Part shown: positions 42,839 to 51,017 of the stretch, in pieces
How positions within the stretch are numbered: position 1 is the stretch's first letter
Layout: every line of letters begins with the position of its first letter
Origin: Beduinella massiliensis
GTDB lineage: Bacteria > Bacillota > Clostridia > Christensenellales > Aristaeellaceae
Reading direction: 5' to 3'
DNA: 64,000 bases
Assembly (NCBI RefSeq): GCF_900199405.1
Contig: NZ_LT963430.1
Location: 3,855,894 to 3,919,893, forward strand
The notes under the pieces: generated by a model
Database searches by the model: none
What the model saw: the letters and a program-made list of their open reading frames with translations, nothing else
Told to the model about the DNA's origin: nothing
Translations under genes and position numbers: made by a program

Positions 42839-43686
42839 GGCCGCGGCCCCAAGCGCTGAATCGCCTCGTACAGCGTCTCCAGCTCGTCCTGAGAATAGTA
42901 CTGCAGCACGATGCGCCCTTTCTTCGGCGTGCCCGAGATCGTCGCACGCACCCCCAGCGTCTCGCGAAGATCCTCCTCCAGCTTCGTCAATTCGACCGCC
43001 AGCACGCTTTCCCGCTTCTTCTTTTCCGGCGCTTTCTGCGCCGCCTGCTCCAATTGGCGAACCGACCAGCCGCTGAGCAGCGTCTGTTCAAACAGCCTCT
43101 GGCGGTGCGCCGCGTCCTCCACGCCCGCGAGCACACGCGCGTGCCCCGCGGACAGCTCGCCCGTGATGACCTTGTCCTGCATGGCCTTGGGCAGCGAAAG
43201 GATGCGCAGCAGGTTGGCGACCGCCGGACGGCTGCGCCCGAGCTGCGCGGAGACCGCCTCCTGCGTCAGTCCGCACTCGTCCATCAGGCGGCGGATGGCC
43301 TGCGCCTCCTCCACGGGGTTGAGGTCTTCGCGCTGAATGTTTTCCAGCAGCGCGACCTCCATCTGCTTCACCCGGTCGTAGCTGCGCACGATCGCCGGGA
43401 TGGTGGAAAGCCCCGCCAGGCGCGACGCGCGGTAGCGCCGTTCGCCCGCGACGATCACGTATCGCCCTTCCCTGGGGTAGACGATGATCGGCTGAATGAC
43501 GCCCGAGTGCTGAATCGACGCGGCGAGCTGGCGGAGCGCCTCCTCGTCAAAGCGCTTGCGCGGCTGCTCGCGGTTCGGGTCGATATCCCCGATGTCGATC
43601 TCCACGACCGCGTTTTCAGGCACTGTCTCTTCCTCGATCTCCGGCAGCAGCGCGTCCAGCCCGCGCCCCAGTCCCGTCTTCTTCAT
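42835..43686 (-). CDS. parB: Chromosome-partitioning protein ParB/Spo0J
   Basis: DNA-binding CTPase clamp of 283 aa. KKTGLGRGLDALLPE is the ParA-stimulating N-terminus. The CTP/parS domain shows REQPRKRFDEEALRQLAASI, GERRYRA (arginine patch) and ENIQREDLNPVEEA. An HTH follows (LTQEAVSAQLGRSRPAVANLLR), then a C-terminal dimerisation region. It overlaps parA by 4 bp (ATGA). I did not find a perfect copy of the Bacillus parS site in the window by eye. Confidence 0.95.
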   Translation of the reverse strand: MKKTGLGRGLDALLPEIEEETVPENAVVEIDIGDIDPNREQPRKRFDEEALRQLAASIQHSGVIQPIIVYPREGRYVIVAGERRYRASRLAGLSTIPAIVRSYDRVKQMEVALLENIQREDLNPVEEAQAIRRLMDECGLTQEAVSAQLGRSRPAVANLLRILSLPKAMQDKVITGELSAGHARVLAGVEDAAHRQRLFEQTLLSGWSVRQLEQAAQKAPEKKKRESVLAVELTKLEEDLRETLGVRATISGTPKKGRIVLQYYSQDELETLYEAIQRLGPRP

Positions 43687-44459
43687 CGTTTAGCCCCCTT
43701 GTTTCTCTGTACCAGCTCCACCGCCAGGTCCATGTAGGCCTCGGCCCCGCTCGAGCGCGGATCGTACAGGTGGATGGGCAGGCCGTGGCTGGGCGCCTCG
43801 CCCAAGCGCACGTTGCGCGGGATGACCGCGCTGAACACCTTGCCCTTGAAGTGCTTTTTCACCTGCGCTACGACCTGCAGCCCCAGGTTCGTGCGCGCAT
43901 CCAGCATCGTCAGCACGACGCCCTCGATCTCAAGCCCCCGGTTGAGCGTCTTCTGCACGCGCGTCACCGTGCCCATGAGCGACGTGACGCCCTCCAGCGC
44001 GTAATACTCGCACTGAATCGGCACCAGCACGCTGTCCGCCGCGCACAGGGCGTTCACCGTGATGAGACCCAGCGAGGGCGGACAGTCGATGAAGACGTAG
44101 TCAAAGCGATCGCGCACGCTGACAAGCGCCTCGCGCAGGGCGTACTCGCGGTGCTCGGCCCCCGTGAGCTCCAGCTCCGCGCCCGCGAGGCGGATGTCCG
44201 CGGGTAGCAGCGTCAGCCGCTTGACCTTCGTCTCCACGAGCGCCTCCCCGGCGCTGCATTCGCCCGCGAGCACCTCGTAGATGGTCTTCGTCTTTTCCTT
44301 CACGCGCACGCCCAGCCCGCTGCTCGCATTGCCCTGCGGGTCAGAATCCACGACCAGCACGCGCTGGCCCTGTGCGGCCATGCACGCGCTGAGGTTGATG
44401 CTCGTGGTGGTCTTGCCCACGCCGCCCTTTTGATTTGTGATGGCGATGATCTTACCCAT
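43683..44459 (-). CDS. parA: Chromosome-partitioning ATPase ParA/Soj
   Basis: Cytosolic ATPase of 258 aa. The deviant Walker A NQKGGVGKTTTSINL starts at residue 8; Walker A' DSDPQGNASSGLG and Walker B DYVFIDCPPSLG follow. It drives origin segregation with ParB. A perfect -10 promoter lies 56 bp upstream. In Bacillus the pair is next to the rsmG-mnmG-mnmE genes near oriC; none of these is visible here, so proximity to the origin cannot be assumed. Confidence 0.96.
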   Translation of the reverse strand: MGKIIAITNQKGGVGKTTTSINLSACMAAQGQRVLVVDSDPQGNASSGLGVRVKEKTKTIYEVLAGECSAGEALVETKVKRLTLLPADIRLAGAELELTGAEHREYALREALVSVRDRFDYVFIDCPPSLGLITVNALCAADSVLVPIQCEYYALEGVTSLMGTVTRVQKTLNRGLEIEGVVLTMLDARTNLGLQVVAQVKKHFKGKVFSAVIPRNVRLGEAPSHGLPIHLYDPRSSGAEAYMDLAVELVQRNKGAKR

Positions 44460-44514
44460 ATGCTTCCTCGATCTATATTTATATGATCACATGTCCCTGA
44501 AAATGCATTCTTAT

Positions 44515-44543
44515 ATTATACCGGAAACCGCCCCAATGGGCAA
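44515..44543 (-). promoter_or_regulatory. Promoter of the parA-parB-cotH-VTC-DUF4956 operon
   Basis: TTGCCC (44538-44543), 17-bp spacer, TATAAT (44515-44520) on the minus strand. No further promoter or terminator is apparent up to the end of DUF4956 at 39753. Confidence 0.7.
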
Positions 44544-44544
44544 T

Positions 44545-44574
44545 AACAAAGGACGCGGTTTTCAACCCGCGTCC
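44545..44574 (-). terminator. Terminator of the 164-aa gene
   Basis: GGACGCGG/CCGCGTCC stem (44551-44574) followed on the minus strand by TTTGTTATT. It overlaps the last codons of the gene. Confidence 0.6.
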
Positions 44575-45056
44575 CCAAGCCAGGTCTCGTACTGTTCCTT
44601 GTCGAAATTCTCCACGATCAGCCTGCGGATCAGCTCCCTGTCCATGTCGGTCGCGTATTCGCCGAAGTCCAGATACAGCCTTCTCAGCGCGGGCAGCGAC
44701 GTATGGCGCATCGCGTAGCCGTTGAGATCCCAGTAGGCTGCCCGACAGACCGGGAAGCGCGAGAGCACCAGCGCCATCAGCTCCTCGCACATCGCCGCGC
44801 GCTGCGCGTTGCGCACCTTGACGACGCGCCCGTCGTCCGTTTCAAAGGCCATCGTACCCTGCGTCATCTCGTAAAGCTGGCTGAACACAAGCTCTTCCAG
44901 CCTGTCGTACAGCGCGTCCAGCGTAATCGTGTCGTAAAAGTAATTGCCCAGCAGGATGGCGATCTGGTCGCATAGATCCATGCGCGCCCCGGCCACCCTT
45001 TGGCCCATATACCGGCTCAGCACCCGGTAAACCTCGTCCCGCGTAATCCTGCGCAT
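44562..45056 (-). CDS. Conserved-looking cytosolic protein of unknown function, 164 aa
   Basis: The ATG at 45056 (MRRITRDEVYRVL) follows GAGGGG; a GTG 9 bp upstream is also possible. No signal peptide or membrane segment. The sequence is alpha-helical in character with clustered R/D/E/L and a tyrosine-rich middle (NYFYDTITLDALYDRLEEL), plus one FETDDGRVVKVRN strand. I do not recognise a family. It is just upstream of parA, same strand, but separated from it by its own terminator and the parA promoter. Confidence 0.6.
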   Translation of the reverse strand: MRRITRDEVYRVLSRYMGQRVAGARMDLCDQIAILLGNYFYDTITLDALYDRLEELVFSQLYEMTQGTMAFETDDGRVVKVRNAQRAAMCEELMALVLSRFPVCRAAYWDLNGYAMRHTSLPALRRLYLDFGEYATDMDRELIRRLIVENFDKEQYETWLGDAG

Positions 45057-45174
45057 AAACCGCACCCCTCATATCTCCTTCTTATATCTATTCTACGCCG
45101 GAGGCCCGTTTCCTCCGCGTCTGCTTGCCCCGCTAAAATCTTTCCCCGTGTACGGGCATCCTATCCCCCTCCCC

Positions 45175-45202
45175 TTGAAAACCGGTCCAAAAGGGGTATA
45201 CT
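45175..45202 (+). promoter_or_regulatory. Promoter of tldD-tldE
   Basis: TTGAAA (45175-45180), 16-bp spacer, TATACT (45197-45202); TldD begins 31 bp downstream after AGGAGGT. Confidence 0.75.
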
Positions 45203-45232
45203 AGTAAGCAGACCGTAGACAGGAGGTACGTT

Positions 45233-46621
45233 ATGGATCGTCTATTCCTTCAGGAGGTGCTCGCCACGGCGCTTCGGCGCGGCGGCACCTTTGCGGAAGT
45301 CTTTGTGGAGGACCGCGAAAACGCCCTGATATCCCTGCGCGGGGGCAAGATCGAAAACGCCGCGCGCTCGCGCATCTGCGGCGCCGGCGTGCGCGTGTTC
45401 GACGGGCTCAAGTGCATTTACTGCTACACGGCGGGCACGAACCGCGCGGAACTGCTCGCCTGCGCCGAACGCGCGGCCGCCGCGGTGATGGACGCGCGCG
45501 CGCAAGGATGCGACGTGCGCCTTACGGAGCGCATTCCCGCCAACCTGCACCGAATCGCCCAGCTTCCGGGCACCGTCGAGAGCGCACGCAAGGCGCAGAA
45601 GGTACGCGACGCGTACGCGGCCGCGAAGGCTTATTCCCCCGAAATCGCGCAGGCCATCGTCGACTACACCGACGGCGACCAGCGCGTCACCATCGCCAAC
45701 AGCGAGGGGCTTTGCGTCAGCGACCGGCGCGTATACACGCGCCTGCGCTGCTCGGCCGTGGCCTCCAGCGGCGTGGAAAACCAGAGCGGCACGCTCGCCC
45801 CGGGCGCGATGGCAGGCTTTGAGCTGTTCGACGGGCGCGTGGACCCGGAGGCCGTAGGCCGCGAGGCCGCCAGGACTGCGGTGACCATGCTGCACGCGCC
45901 CGCCTGCCCGGCAGGCGTGATGCCGGTCGTCATCGACAGCGGGTTTGGCGGCGTCATCTTCCACGAGGCCTGCGGCCACTCGCTGGAAGCGACGTCCGTC
46001 GCCCGCGACATGTCCGAATTTTGCGGCAAGCTGGGCAGGCAGATCGCCGCCACCTGCGTCACCGCCGTGGACGACGGCACGATTCCCGGCGAGTGGGGCT
46101 CCACCAACGTCGACGACGAGGGCATGGAGACGGGCCGCCTGGTGCTCATCGAAAACGGCATCCTGAAAAACTACATGATCGACAAGCTGAACGGCCTGCG
46201 CATGGGCATGGCGCCCACGGGCTCCGGCCGCAGACAGTCCTACGCCTACGCGCCCACATCCCGCATGCGCAACACCTACATCGCCGCGGGAACGGATGAC
46301 GAAGCGCAGATGATCGCCACCATGGGCGACGGCCTCTACGCCCGCCGGATGGGCGGCGGCTCGGTCAACCCCGCGACAGGCGAATTCAACTTCGCGGTGG
46401 ACGAGGGCTACCTCGTGAAGGACGGCAAGATCGCGCACCCCGTGCGCGGCGCTTCCCTGATCGGGCGCGGCGGCGAGGTGCTGATGCGGATCGACCGCGT
46501 CGGGCGCGAGCTGCGCATGGAACAGGGCATGTGCGGATCGCTCAGCGGCAGCGTGCCCGTAAACGTGGGCCAGCCGATGATCCGCGTTTCGAGCATTACG
46601 GTAGGCGGAAGCGGAAAATAA
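45233..46621 (+). CDS. tldD: TldD-type metalloprotease subunit
   Basis: Cytosolic protein of 462 aa. The zinc motif HEACGH occupies residues 244-249 within GVIFHEACGHSLEA, with GEFNFAVDEGYLVKDGKI near the C-terminus. TldD pairs with TldE to form a protease that trims or degrades unfolded peptides and processes RiPP-type leader peptides; the E. coli pair matures microcin B17 and degrades CcdA. TldE is encoded 42 bp downstream. No RiPP biosynthesis gene is visible in the window, so a general housekeeping peptidase role is more likely. Confidence 0.93.
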   Translation: MDRLFLQEVLATALRRGGTFAEVFVEDRENALISLRGGKIENAARSRICGAGVRVFDGLKCIYCYTAGTNRAELLACAERAAAAVMDARAQGCDVRLTERIPANLHRIAQLPGTVESARKAQKVRDAYAAAKAYSPEIAQAIVDYTDGDQRVTIANSEGLCVSDRRVYTRLRCSAVASSGVENQSGTLAPGAMAGFELFDGRVDPEAVGREAARTAVTMLHAPACPAGVMPVVIDSGFGGVIFHEACGHSLEATSVARDMSEFCGKLGRQIAATCVTAVDDGTIPGEWGSTNVDDEGMETGRLVLIENGILKNYMIDKLNGLRMGMAPTGSGRRQSYAYAPTSRMRNTYIAAGTDDEAQMIATMGDGLYARRMGGGSVNPATGEFNFAVDEGYLVKDGKIAHPVRGASLIGRGGEVLMRIDRVGRELRMEQGMCGSLSGSVPVNVGQPMIRVSSITVGGSGK

Positions 46622-46663
46622 GCGCAAGAAGGTCAAGAACAAAGCATCCAGAAGGAGGAGCTT

Positions 46664-47998
46664 ATGGAATTCGACGCATTTGTAAGCGCCCTGTTCGAGC
46701 GCGCCAGGGCGGCGGGCATCGAAAGCGCCGAGGTATATTACGCCTCCGGCGACTCCCTGCGCGTCTTCGTGCGCGGTCAGAAAATAGAGGATTACACCGT
46801 CTCCGCCCGCGCAGGGCTGTCGTTTCGCGGCGTCGTGGCGGGCCGCATGGGGTACGCCTCCACCGAGGCGCTGGACGAGGCAGCCATCGACCTGCTCGTC
46901 GCGGGCGTGAAGGAGACCGCAGCGCTCATCGATTCGGACGACGTGCAGGACATCTTTCCCGGCAGCCCGAGCTATGAGGCGGTCGCGGCCTCAAACGCTT
47001 CTGCTGAGAGCGTGCCCGTACAATCGCTTATCGACCGCGCAATGAGCATGGAGCAGGCCATGGAGGGCGAGGGCATCCAGGTGGATCGCAGCGTCATGCA
47101 GCTCGCTTCCGGCACGGTTCGCCTCGTCAACACCTATGGGCTCAGCCTGAGCCACACGGACGGCGCGGTCTACGCGATGGCCGAGCTCGTCGCCCGGCGC
47201 GGCGAGCGCACATCGGACGGCTACGCCATGGAGTGGGCGTCGGACCTCGAGCGCCTGGACACGCAGGCCGTCGCCCGGCGTGCGGTGGAAGACGCCCGCT
47301 TCATGCTGGACGCGGGCAGCATCCCCAGCGGCGAATACGAGGTCATCTTCCGGCGCGAAGCCGTCGCCGACCTGCTGGAGACGTTCAGCGGCATCTTCTC
47401 CGCCGAAAACACGCAGCGCCATCTCTCCCTGCTGGAAGGACGCGTGGGCGAAACGATCGCCTCGCCCTGTGTCACGCTCGTGGATGACCCGCTGCTCCCC
47501 GGCGGACCGGAATCCTGCCCGTTCGACGCGGAGGGTGTCGCCGCCTATACCAAGAGCGTAGTCGAGGACGGCGTGCTCAAAACCCTGCTGCACAACCGCA
47601 GCACCGCGCGAAAGGACGGCGTCGCCTCCACCGGCAACGCTTCCAAGGCGAGCTACAGCGCGCCCGTGCGCGTGAGCCCGACAAACTTCTTCCTGAAGCC
47701 CGGCGAAAAATCGCTGGAAGCGCTCCTTCAAGAGATGGGCGACGGCCTGGTGATCACCGAAATCAGCGGCCTGCACGCGGGTGCGAACCCGCTCTCCGGC
47801 GACTTCTCGCTGCTCTCCAAGGGGTACCTCGTTCAGGCGGGGAAGCGCGCCCAACCGGTCGAGCAGATCACCGTCGCGGGCAACTTCTATCAGCTGCTAA
47901 AGGGCATCCGTGCGGTCGCAAACGACCTCAAGTTCCTGAGCGGCGGCGCGGGCGGCACGTCCATCTGGGCGGGCAGCATGTCCGTCGCGGGCAAGTAG
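46664..47998 (+). CDS. tldE: TldE/PmbA-type protease partner subunit
   Basis: Protein of 444 aa, homologous to TldD but lacking the HExxxH zinc motif, as is normal for TldE/PmbA, which contributes to the heterodimer. Conserved elements are ARAGLSFRGVVAGRMGYA, VSLVNTYGLSLSHTDGAVY-like sequence at about 140-165, RSTARKDGVASTGNASK, PTNFFLKPG and GDFSLLSKGYLVQAGKRAQP. AAGGAGG precedes the ATG. A 10-bp perfect stem (48023-48054) follows the gene. Confidence 0.92.
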   Translation: MEFDAFVSALFERARAAGIESAEVYYASGDSLRVFVRGQKIEDYTVSARAGLSFRGVVAGRMGYASTEALDEAAIDLLVAGVKETAALIDSDDVQDIFPGSPSYEAVAASNASAESVPVQSLIDRAMSMEQAMEGEGIQVDRSVMQLASGTVRLVNTYGLSLSHTDGAVYAMAELVARRGERTSDGYAMEWASDLERLDTQAVARRAVEDARFMLDAGSIPSGEYEVIFRREAVADLLETFSGIFSAENTQRHLSLLEGRVGETIASPCVTLVDDPLLPGGPESCPFDAEGVAAYTKSVVEDGVLKTLLHNRSTARKDGVASTGNASKASYSAPVRVSPTNFFLKPGEKSLEALLQEMGDGLVITEISGLHAGANPLSGDFSLLSKGYLVQAGKRAQPVEQITVAGNFYQLLKGIRAVANDLKFLSGGAGGTSIWAGSMSVAGK

Positions 47999-48022
47999 GC
48001 AGCAGAAATGACACGGCAAAGT

Positions 48023-48054
48023 GACGGCGGCGGGGAAATTTCCTCGCCGCCGTC
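48023..48054. terminator. Hairpin between convergent tldE and AraC genes
   Basis: GACGGCGGCG (48023-48032) and CGCCGCCGTC (48045-48054) with an inner GGGAAA/TTTCCT stem; T tract is weak on both sides. Confidence 0.55.
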
Positions 48055-48056
48055 CT

Positions 48057-48842
48057 TCATGCCCGAAATTCCCCGCTTCCGTAGTGCGAGGGCGTCCTGC
48101 CCGTCGCCCGCATGAACGCGCGGTTGAAGCTGCGGATGTTTTGAAAGCCGCTCTCCATCGCGATGCGCGTCATGCTGCCGCGCCTTTGCTCGATCAGCCG
48201 GCAGGCGAGCTGCACCCGGTATTGGTTGACGTACTGCCTGAAGTTCATGCCCACAGCCGTGTGAAAGGCGCGCGAAAGGTAGTTCTCGCTGTAGCCGAGC
48301 GCCCGCGCCGCTTGCTTCATCGAGATGTCCTCGCGATAGTTTTCCTCCACGTAGCGCATGAGGCGGACGAGCAGCTCGTCGCTGCGCCGCGTCGCGGGCG
48401 CGGCGGGCACAGCGCGCTTGTATTGCGCGCATACGGCGTAAAGCGCGGCCATGAGCGTGAATTTGTCCGGCCCGTCCACGCCCAGGAAGCCTTCCCGAAG
48501 GTATCCGTCCAGCGCGGCCGGACAGGCGAATACCGACCGTTCCCCGGCGCGGCCCTCCATCTCCCTTTGAAAGGCGCTGACATAATCCCCCGAAAACACG
48601 CACACCAACGCCTGCGACGCGGCAGGCGTGCGGTAGGCGTGCACCTGATTGGGCAGCACGAGCGCCAGATCCCCCGCCTGCGCGCGTTCCCGCCGCTCGG
48701 CTACCGATACCTCCAGCTCGCCGGAGAGCACGTAGACGAATTCAAAGTCCCGGTGCAGATGCGGCACGTACGCAAAATCGCGGTACAAATCGATCTGCAC
48801 GTGCCACAGCGAGCGGGAATTGTCCAGCTGATAGAGCAGCAT
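48057..48842 (-). CDS. AraC-family regulator with N-terminal cupin domain
   Basis: Cytosolic regulator of 261 aa. Residues about 15-110 form a cupin sensor (YVPHLHRDFEFVYVLSGELEV, GDLALVLPNQVHAY), typical of sugar-responsive AraC proteins. The C-terminal 100 residues hold two HTH motifs (ISMKQAARALGYSENYLSRAF and RIAMESGFQNIRSFNRAFMR). It is divergent from the glycyl radical enzyme gene with 143 bp between them and most likely controls it. Confidence 0.9.
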   Translation of the reverse strand: MLLYQLDNSRSLWHVQIDLYRDFAYVPHLHRDFEFVYVLSGELEVSVAERRERAQAGDLALVLPNQVHAYRTPAASQALVCVFSGDYVSAFQREMEGRAGERSVFACPAALDGYLREGFLGVDGPDKFTLMAALYAVCAQYKRAVPAAPATRRSDELLVRLMRYVEENYREDISMKQAARALGYSENYLSRAFHTAVGMNFRQYVNQYRVQLACRLIEQRRGSMTRIAMESGFQNIRSFNRAFMRATGRTPSHYGSGEFRA

Positions 48843-48917
48843 CCTGCCATCCCCTCAAAGGTCATTTTTTGTCCGGCAGAAGGCCGTTTTTTTCTTTCCT
48901 CCGCCGCCGGGAATTTC

Positions 48918-48923
48918 TATAAT
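48918..48923 (+). promoter_or_regulatory. Candidate -10 of the glycyl radical enzyme operon
   Basis: Perfect TATAAT at 48918-48923 with no good -35 17 bp upstream, consistent with dependence on the divergent AraC activator. Confidence 0.45.
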
Positions 48924-48985
48924 AGGATCAGCCTTCCGCGCTTTCGCGCGGCGGCCTGACTCTAAACCGAGAGGAAGGATCCCGT

Positions 48986-51007
48986 ATGACGGAGAGAATC
49001 CTTGCCATAAAGAACGCGCAATGGGAACGCCGGCATCATGCGTACCGCCAGCGTCCGCAGGTAGACCCCGCGCCTTACCGCGCGCCGGGCATGCCCGACT
49101 TTGCGCGCACCGCACGCAGGCTCAAAACCGCCCTCGCGCTGGAAACGCCCGTGCTGCTGCCTGGCGAACTCATCGCCTTCACGCGCACCGTGCCCGCGCT
49201 GCCCGGCATCTACACGGACGAGGAGTGGGCCGGGATTACGCAAAATCACTTCATCCACGAGAAGGGAAACGTCTGCAACCTCTCGCCGGACTACGCCTCT
49301 GTGCTGAAAAGCGGCCTGCTCGCGCTTCGCGCGCGCCTGTCCGACAGCCCCTATCACGCGGCCATGCGCGAAAGCATCGACGCCGTGCTGGATCTGACCC
49401 GCCGCTACCGCGAGGAGGCGCTTCGCGCGGGCGACGCGGCGCTCGCGCAGGTGCTCGCGCGTGTGCCCGCCTATGGCGCGGCGACTTTCCGCGAGGCGCT
49501 TCAAGGCCTGCGCATCCTGCACTTTTGCATGTGGTGCGAGGGGGATTACCACAATACGCTCGGCCGTCTCGACCAGACGCTGATGCCCTACCTGCAGCGC
49601 GATTTGGACCGCGGCGCGCTCACGCAGGACGAGGCCTTCGAGCTGCTGGAAGCGTTCTTCCTCTCCTGCAACCGCGACAGCGACCTCTACCCCGGCATGC
49701 AGCAGGGCGATAACGGCCAGAGCGTCGTGCTGGGCGGCATGACGCCGGACGGCCGCGACGGCTACAACCTGCTCTCCGAGATGTGTCTGCGCGCCAGCGC
49801 GGAGCTCAGGCTCATCGACCCGAAGATCAATCTGCGCGTGAGCAAGGACACGCCCCTCTCGGTCTTTGAGCTCGGCACGCAGCTCACGAAGCTGGGCCTG
49901 GGCTTCCCGCAGTACGAGAACGACGACGTGGCCATTCCCGGCCTGCTGCGCCTGGGCTATGAAGAAGCGGACGCGCGCAACTACGCGATGGCCGCCTGCT
50001 GGGAATTCATCATTCCCGGCCGTGGCATGGACATCCCCAACATCGGCGCGCTCTCGTTCGCGGGCGTCGTGGATCAGGCGCTGCGGGAGGGACTGCGCAC
50101 CGCCCCGGACATGGAGGCGATCCTGCGGGACGTCGAAGCGCGCGTCTTCGCGGACGTGCGCCAAACGCTTTCTGGACTGCGGAACCTGTACGTCATCCCC
50201 TCGCCCTACCTCTCGCTCTTCTTTGAGGGCTGCCTCGAAAACGGACGCGACATCTCCCTGGGCTGCCGCTACAACAACTACGGCCTGCACGGTACGGGCC
50301 TCGCACCCGCGGCGGACATGCTTTCCGCCGTGCAGAAAACGGTCTTTGAAGAAGGGCTCGATCCGAACGAGCTGCTTCGCGCGCTGGACGCCAATTTTCT
50401 CGGAGCCGAGGAACTGCAAAATCGCCTGAAGTTCTCGTGCCCCAAGATGGGCAACGACGACGACGCGGCGGACGGATATGCCGTGCGGCTGCTGGACATG
50501 TTCTCCCGCGCGGTGGAGGGGCTTCAAAACGAGCGCGGCGGGTGCGTGCGCGCCGGCACGGGCTCGGCAATGTTCTACATTCAGCATGCGGAAGGCCTCG
50601 GCGCGACGGCCGACGGGCGGGAGGCGGGAGTGCCCCTGCCCGCGAACTACGCGCCCTCACTCAACGTGCGCCTGAATGGCCCCGTCTCCCTGATCCGCTC
50701 GTTCACCAAGCCGGATCTCGTGCGCGCGATGAACGGCGGGCCGCTCACCATCGAATTTTCCGACAAGGTCTTTCAAAACGACGAGGCGATTGAAAAGGTC
50801 GCTCAGCTCGTGCGCTTGTTCGTGCTGCGCGGCGGCCACCAGATTCAGCTCAACACCGTCAACCGCGAGCGCCTGCTGGACGCTCAGAAGCACCCGGAGC
50901 TGCACCGCAATCTGATCGTGCGCGTGTGGGGCTGGAGCGGTTACTTCGTGGAGCTGGACAAGTGCTACCAGGACCACATCATCCGCCGCGCGGAGCTGAA
51001 CGCCTAA
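48986..51007 (+). CDS. Glycyl radical enzyme, pyruvate-formate-lyase-like, unassigned subfamily
   Basis: Cytosolic enzyme of 673 aa, shorter than the about 760-840 of PFL and diol dehydratases. The C-terminal glycyl radical loop reads RVWGWSGYF with G649 as the radical site, preceded by LNTVNRERLLDAQKHPELHRNL. The thiyl candidate is C338 in AACWEFIIPG; the C-W-E triad replaces the GCVE of choline lyase and hydroxyproline dehydratase and the CC of PFL. The second dyad residue E340 hints at lyase or dehydratase chemistry. The start ATG follows GAGGAAGG. The activase gene is 10 bp downstream. Oxygen-sensitive, so the host lives anaerobically. Substrate unknown. Confidence 0.88.
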   Translation: MTERILAIKNAQWERRHHAYRQRPQVDPAPYRAPGMPDFARTARRLKTALALETPVLLPGELIAFTRTVPALPGIYTDEEWAGITQNHFIHEKGNVCNLSPDYASVLKSGLLALRARLSDSPYHAAMRESIDAVLDLTRRYREEALRAGDAALAQVLARVPAYGAATFREALQGLRILHFCMWCEGDYHNTLGRLDQTLMPYLQRDLDRGALTQDEAFELLEAFFLSCNRDSDLYPGMQQGDNGQSVVLGGMTPDGRDGYNLLSEMCLRASAELRLIDPKINLRVSKDTPLSVFELGTQLTKLGLGFPQYENDDVAIPGLLRLGYEEADARNYAMAACWEFIIPGRGMDIPNIGALSFAGVVDQALREGLRTAPDMEAILRDVEARVFADVRQTLSGLRNLYVIPSPYLSLFFEGCLENGRDISLGCRYNNYGLHGTGLAPAADMLSAVQKTVFEEGLDPNELLRALDANFLGAEELQNRLKFSCPKMGNDDDAADGYAVRLLDMFSRAVEGLQNERGGCVRAGTGSAMFYIQHAEGLGATADGREAGVPLPANYAPSLNVRLNGPVSLIRSFTKPDLVRAMNGGPLTIEFSDKVFQNDEAIEKVAQLVRLFVLRGGHQIQLNTVNRERLLDAQKHPELHRNLIVRVWGWSGYFVELDKCYQDHIIRRAELNA

Positions 51008-51017
51008 GGAGCGCAAG

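Noticed and set aside
42835-44459. Proximity to oriC
   Set aside because: ParAB alone does not prove it; no dnaA boxes cluster, rsmG, mnmG or rpmH genes were seen nearby.
45233-47998. RiPP biosynthetic locus around TldD/TldE
   Set aside because: No precursor peptide, radical SAM maturase, cyclodehydratase or exporter gene flanks the pair.
48962-50587. Open frame of 541 codons opposite the glycyl radical enzyme
   Set aside because: Reverse frame of a confidently identified gene.
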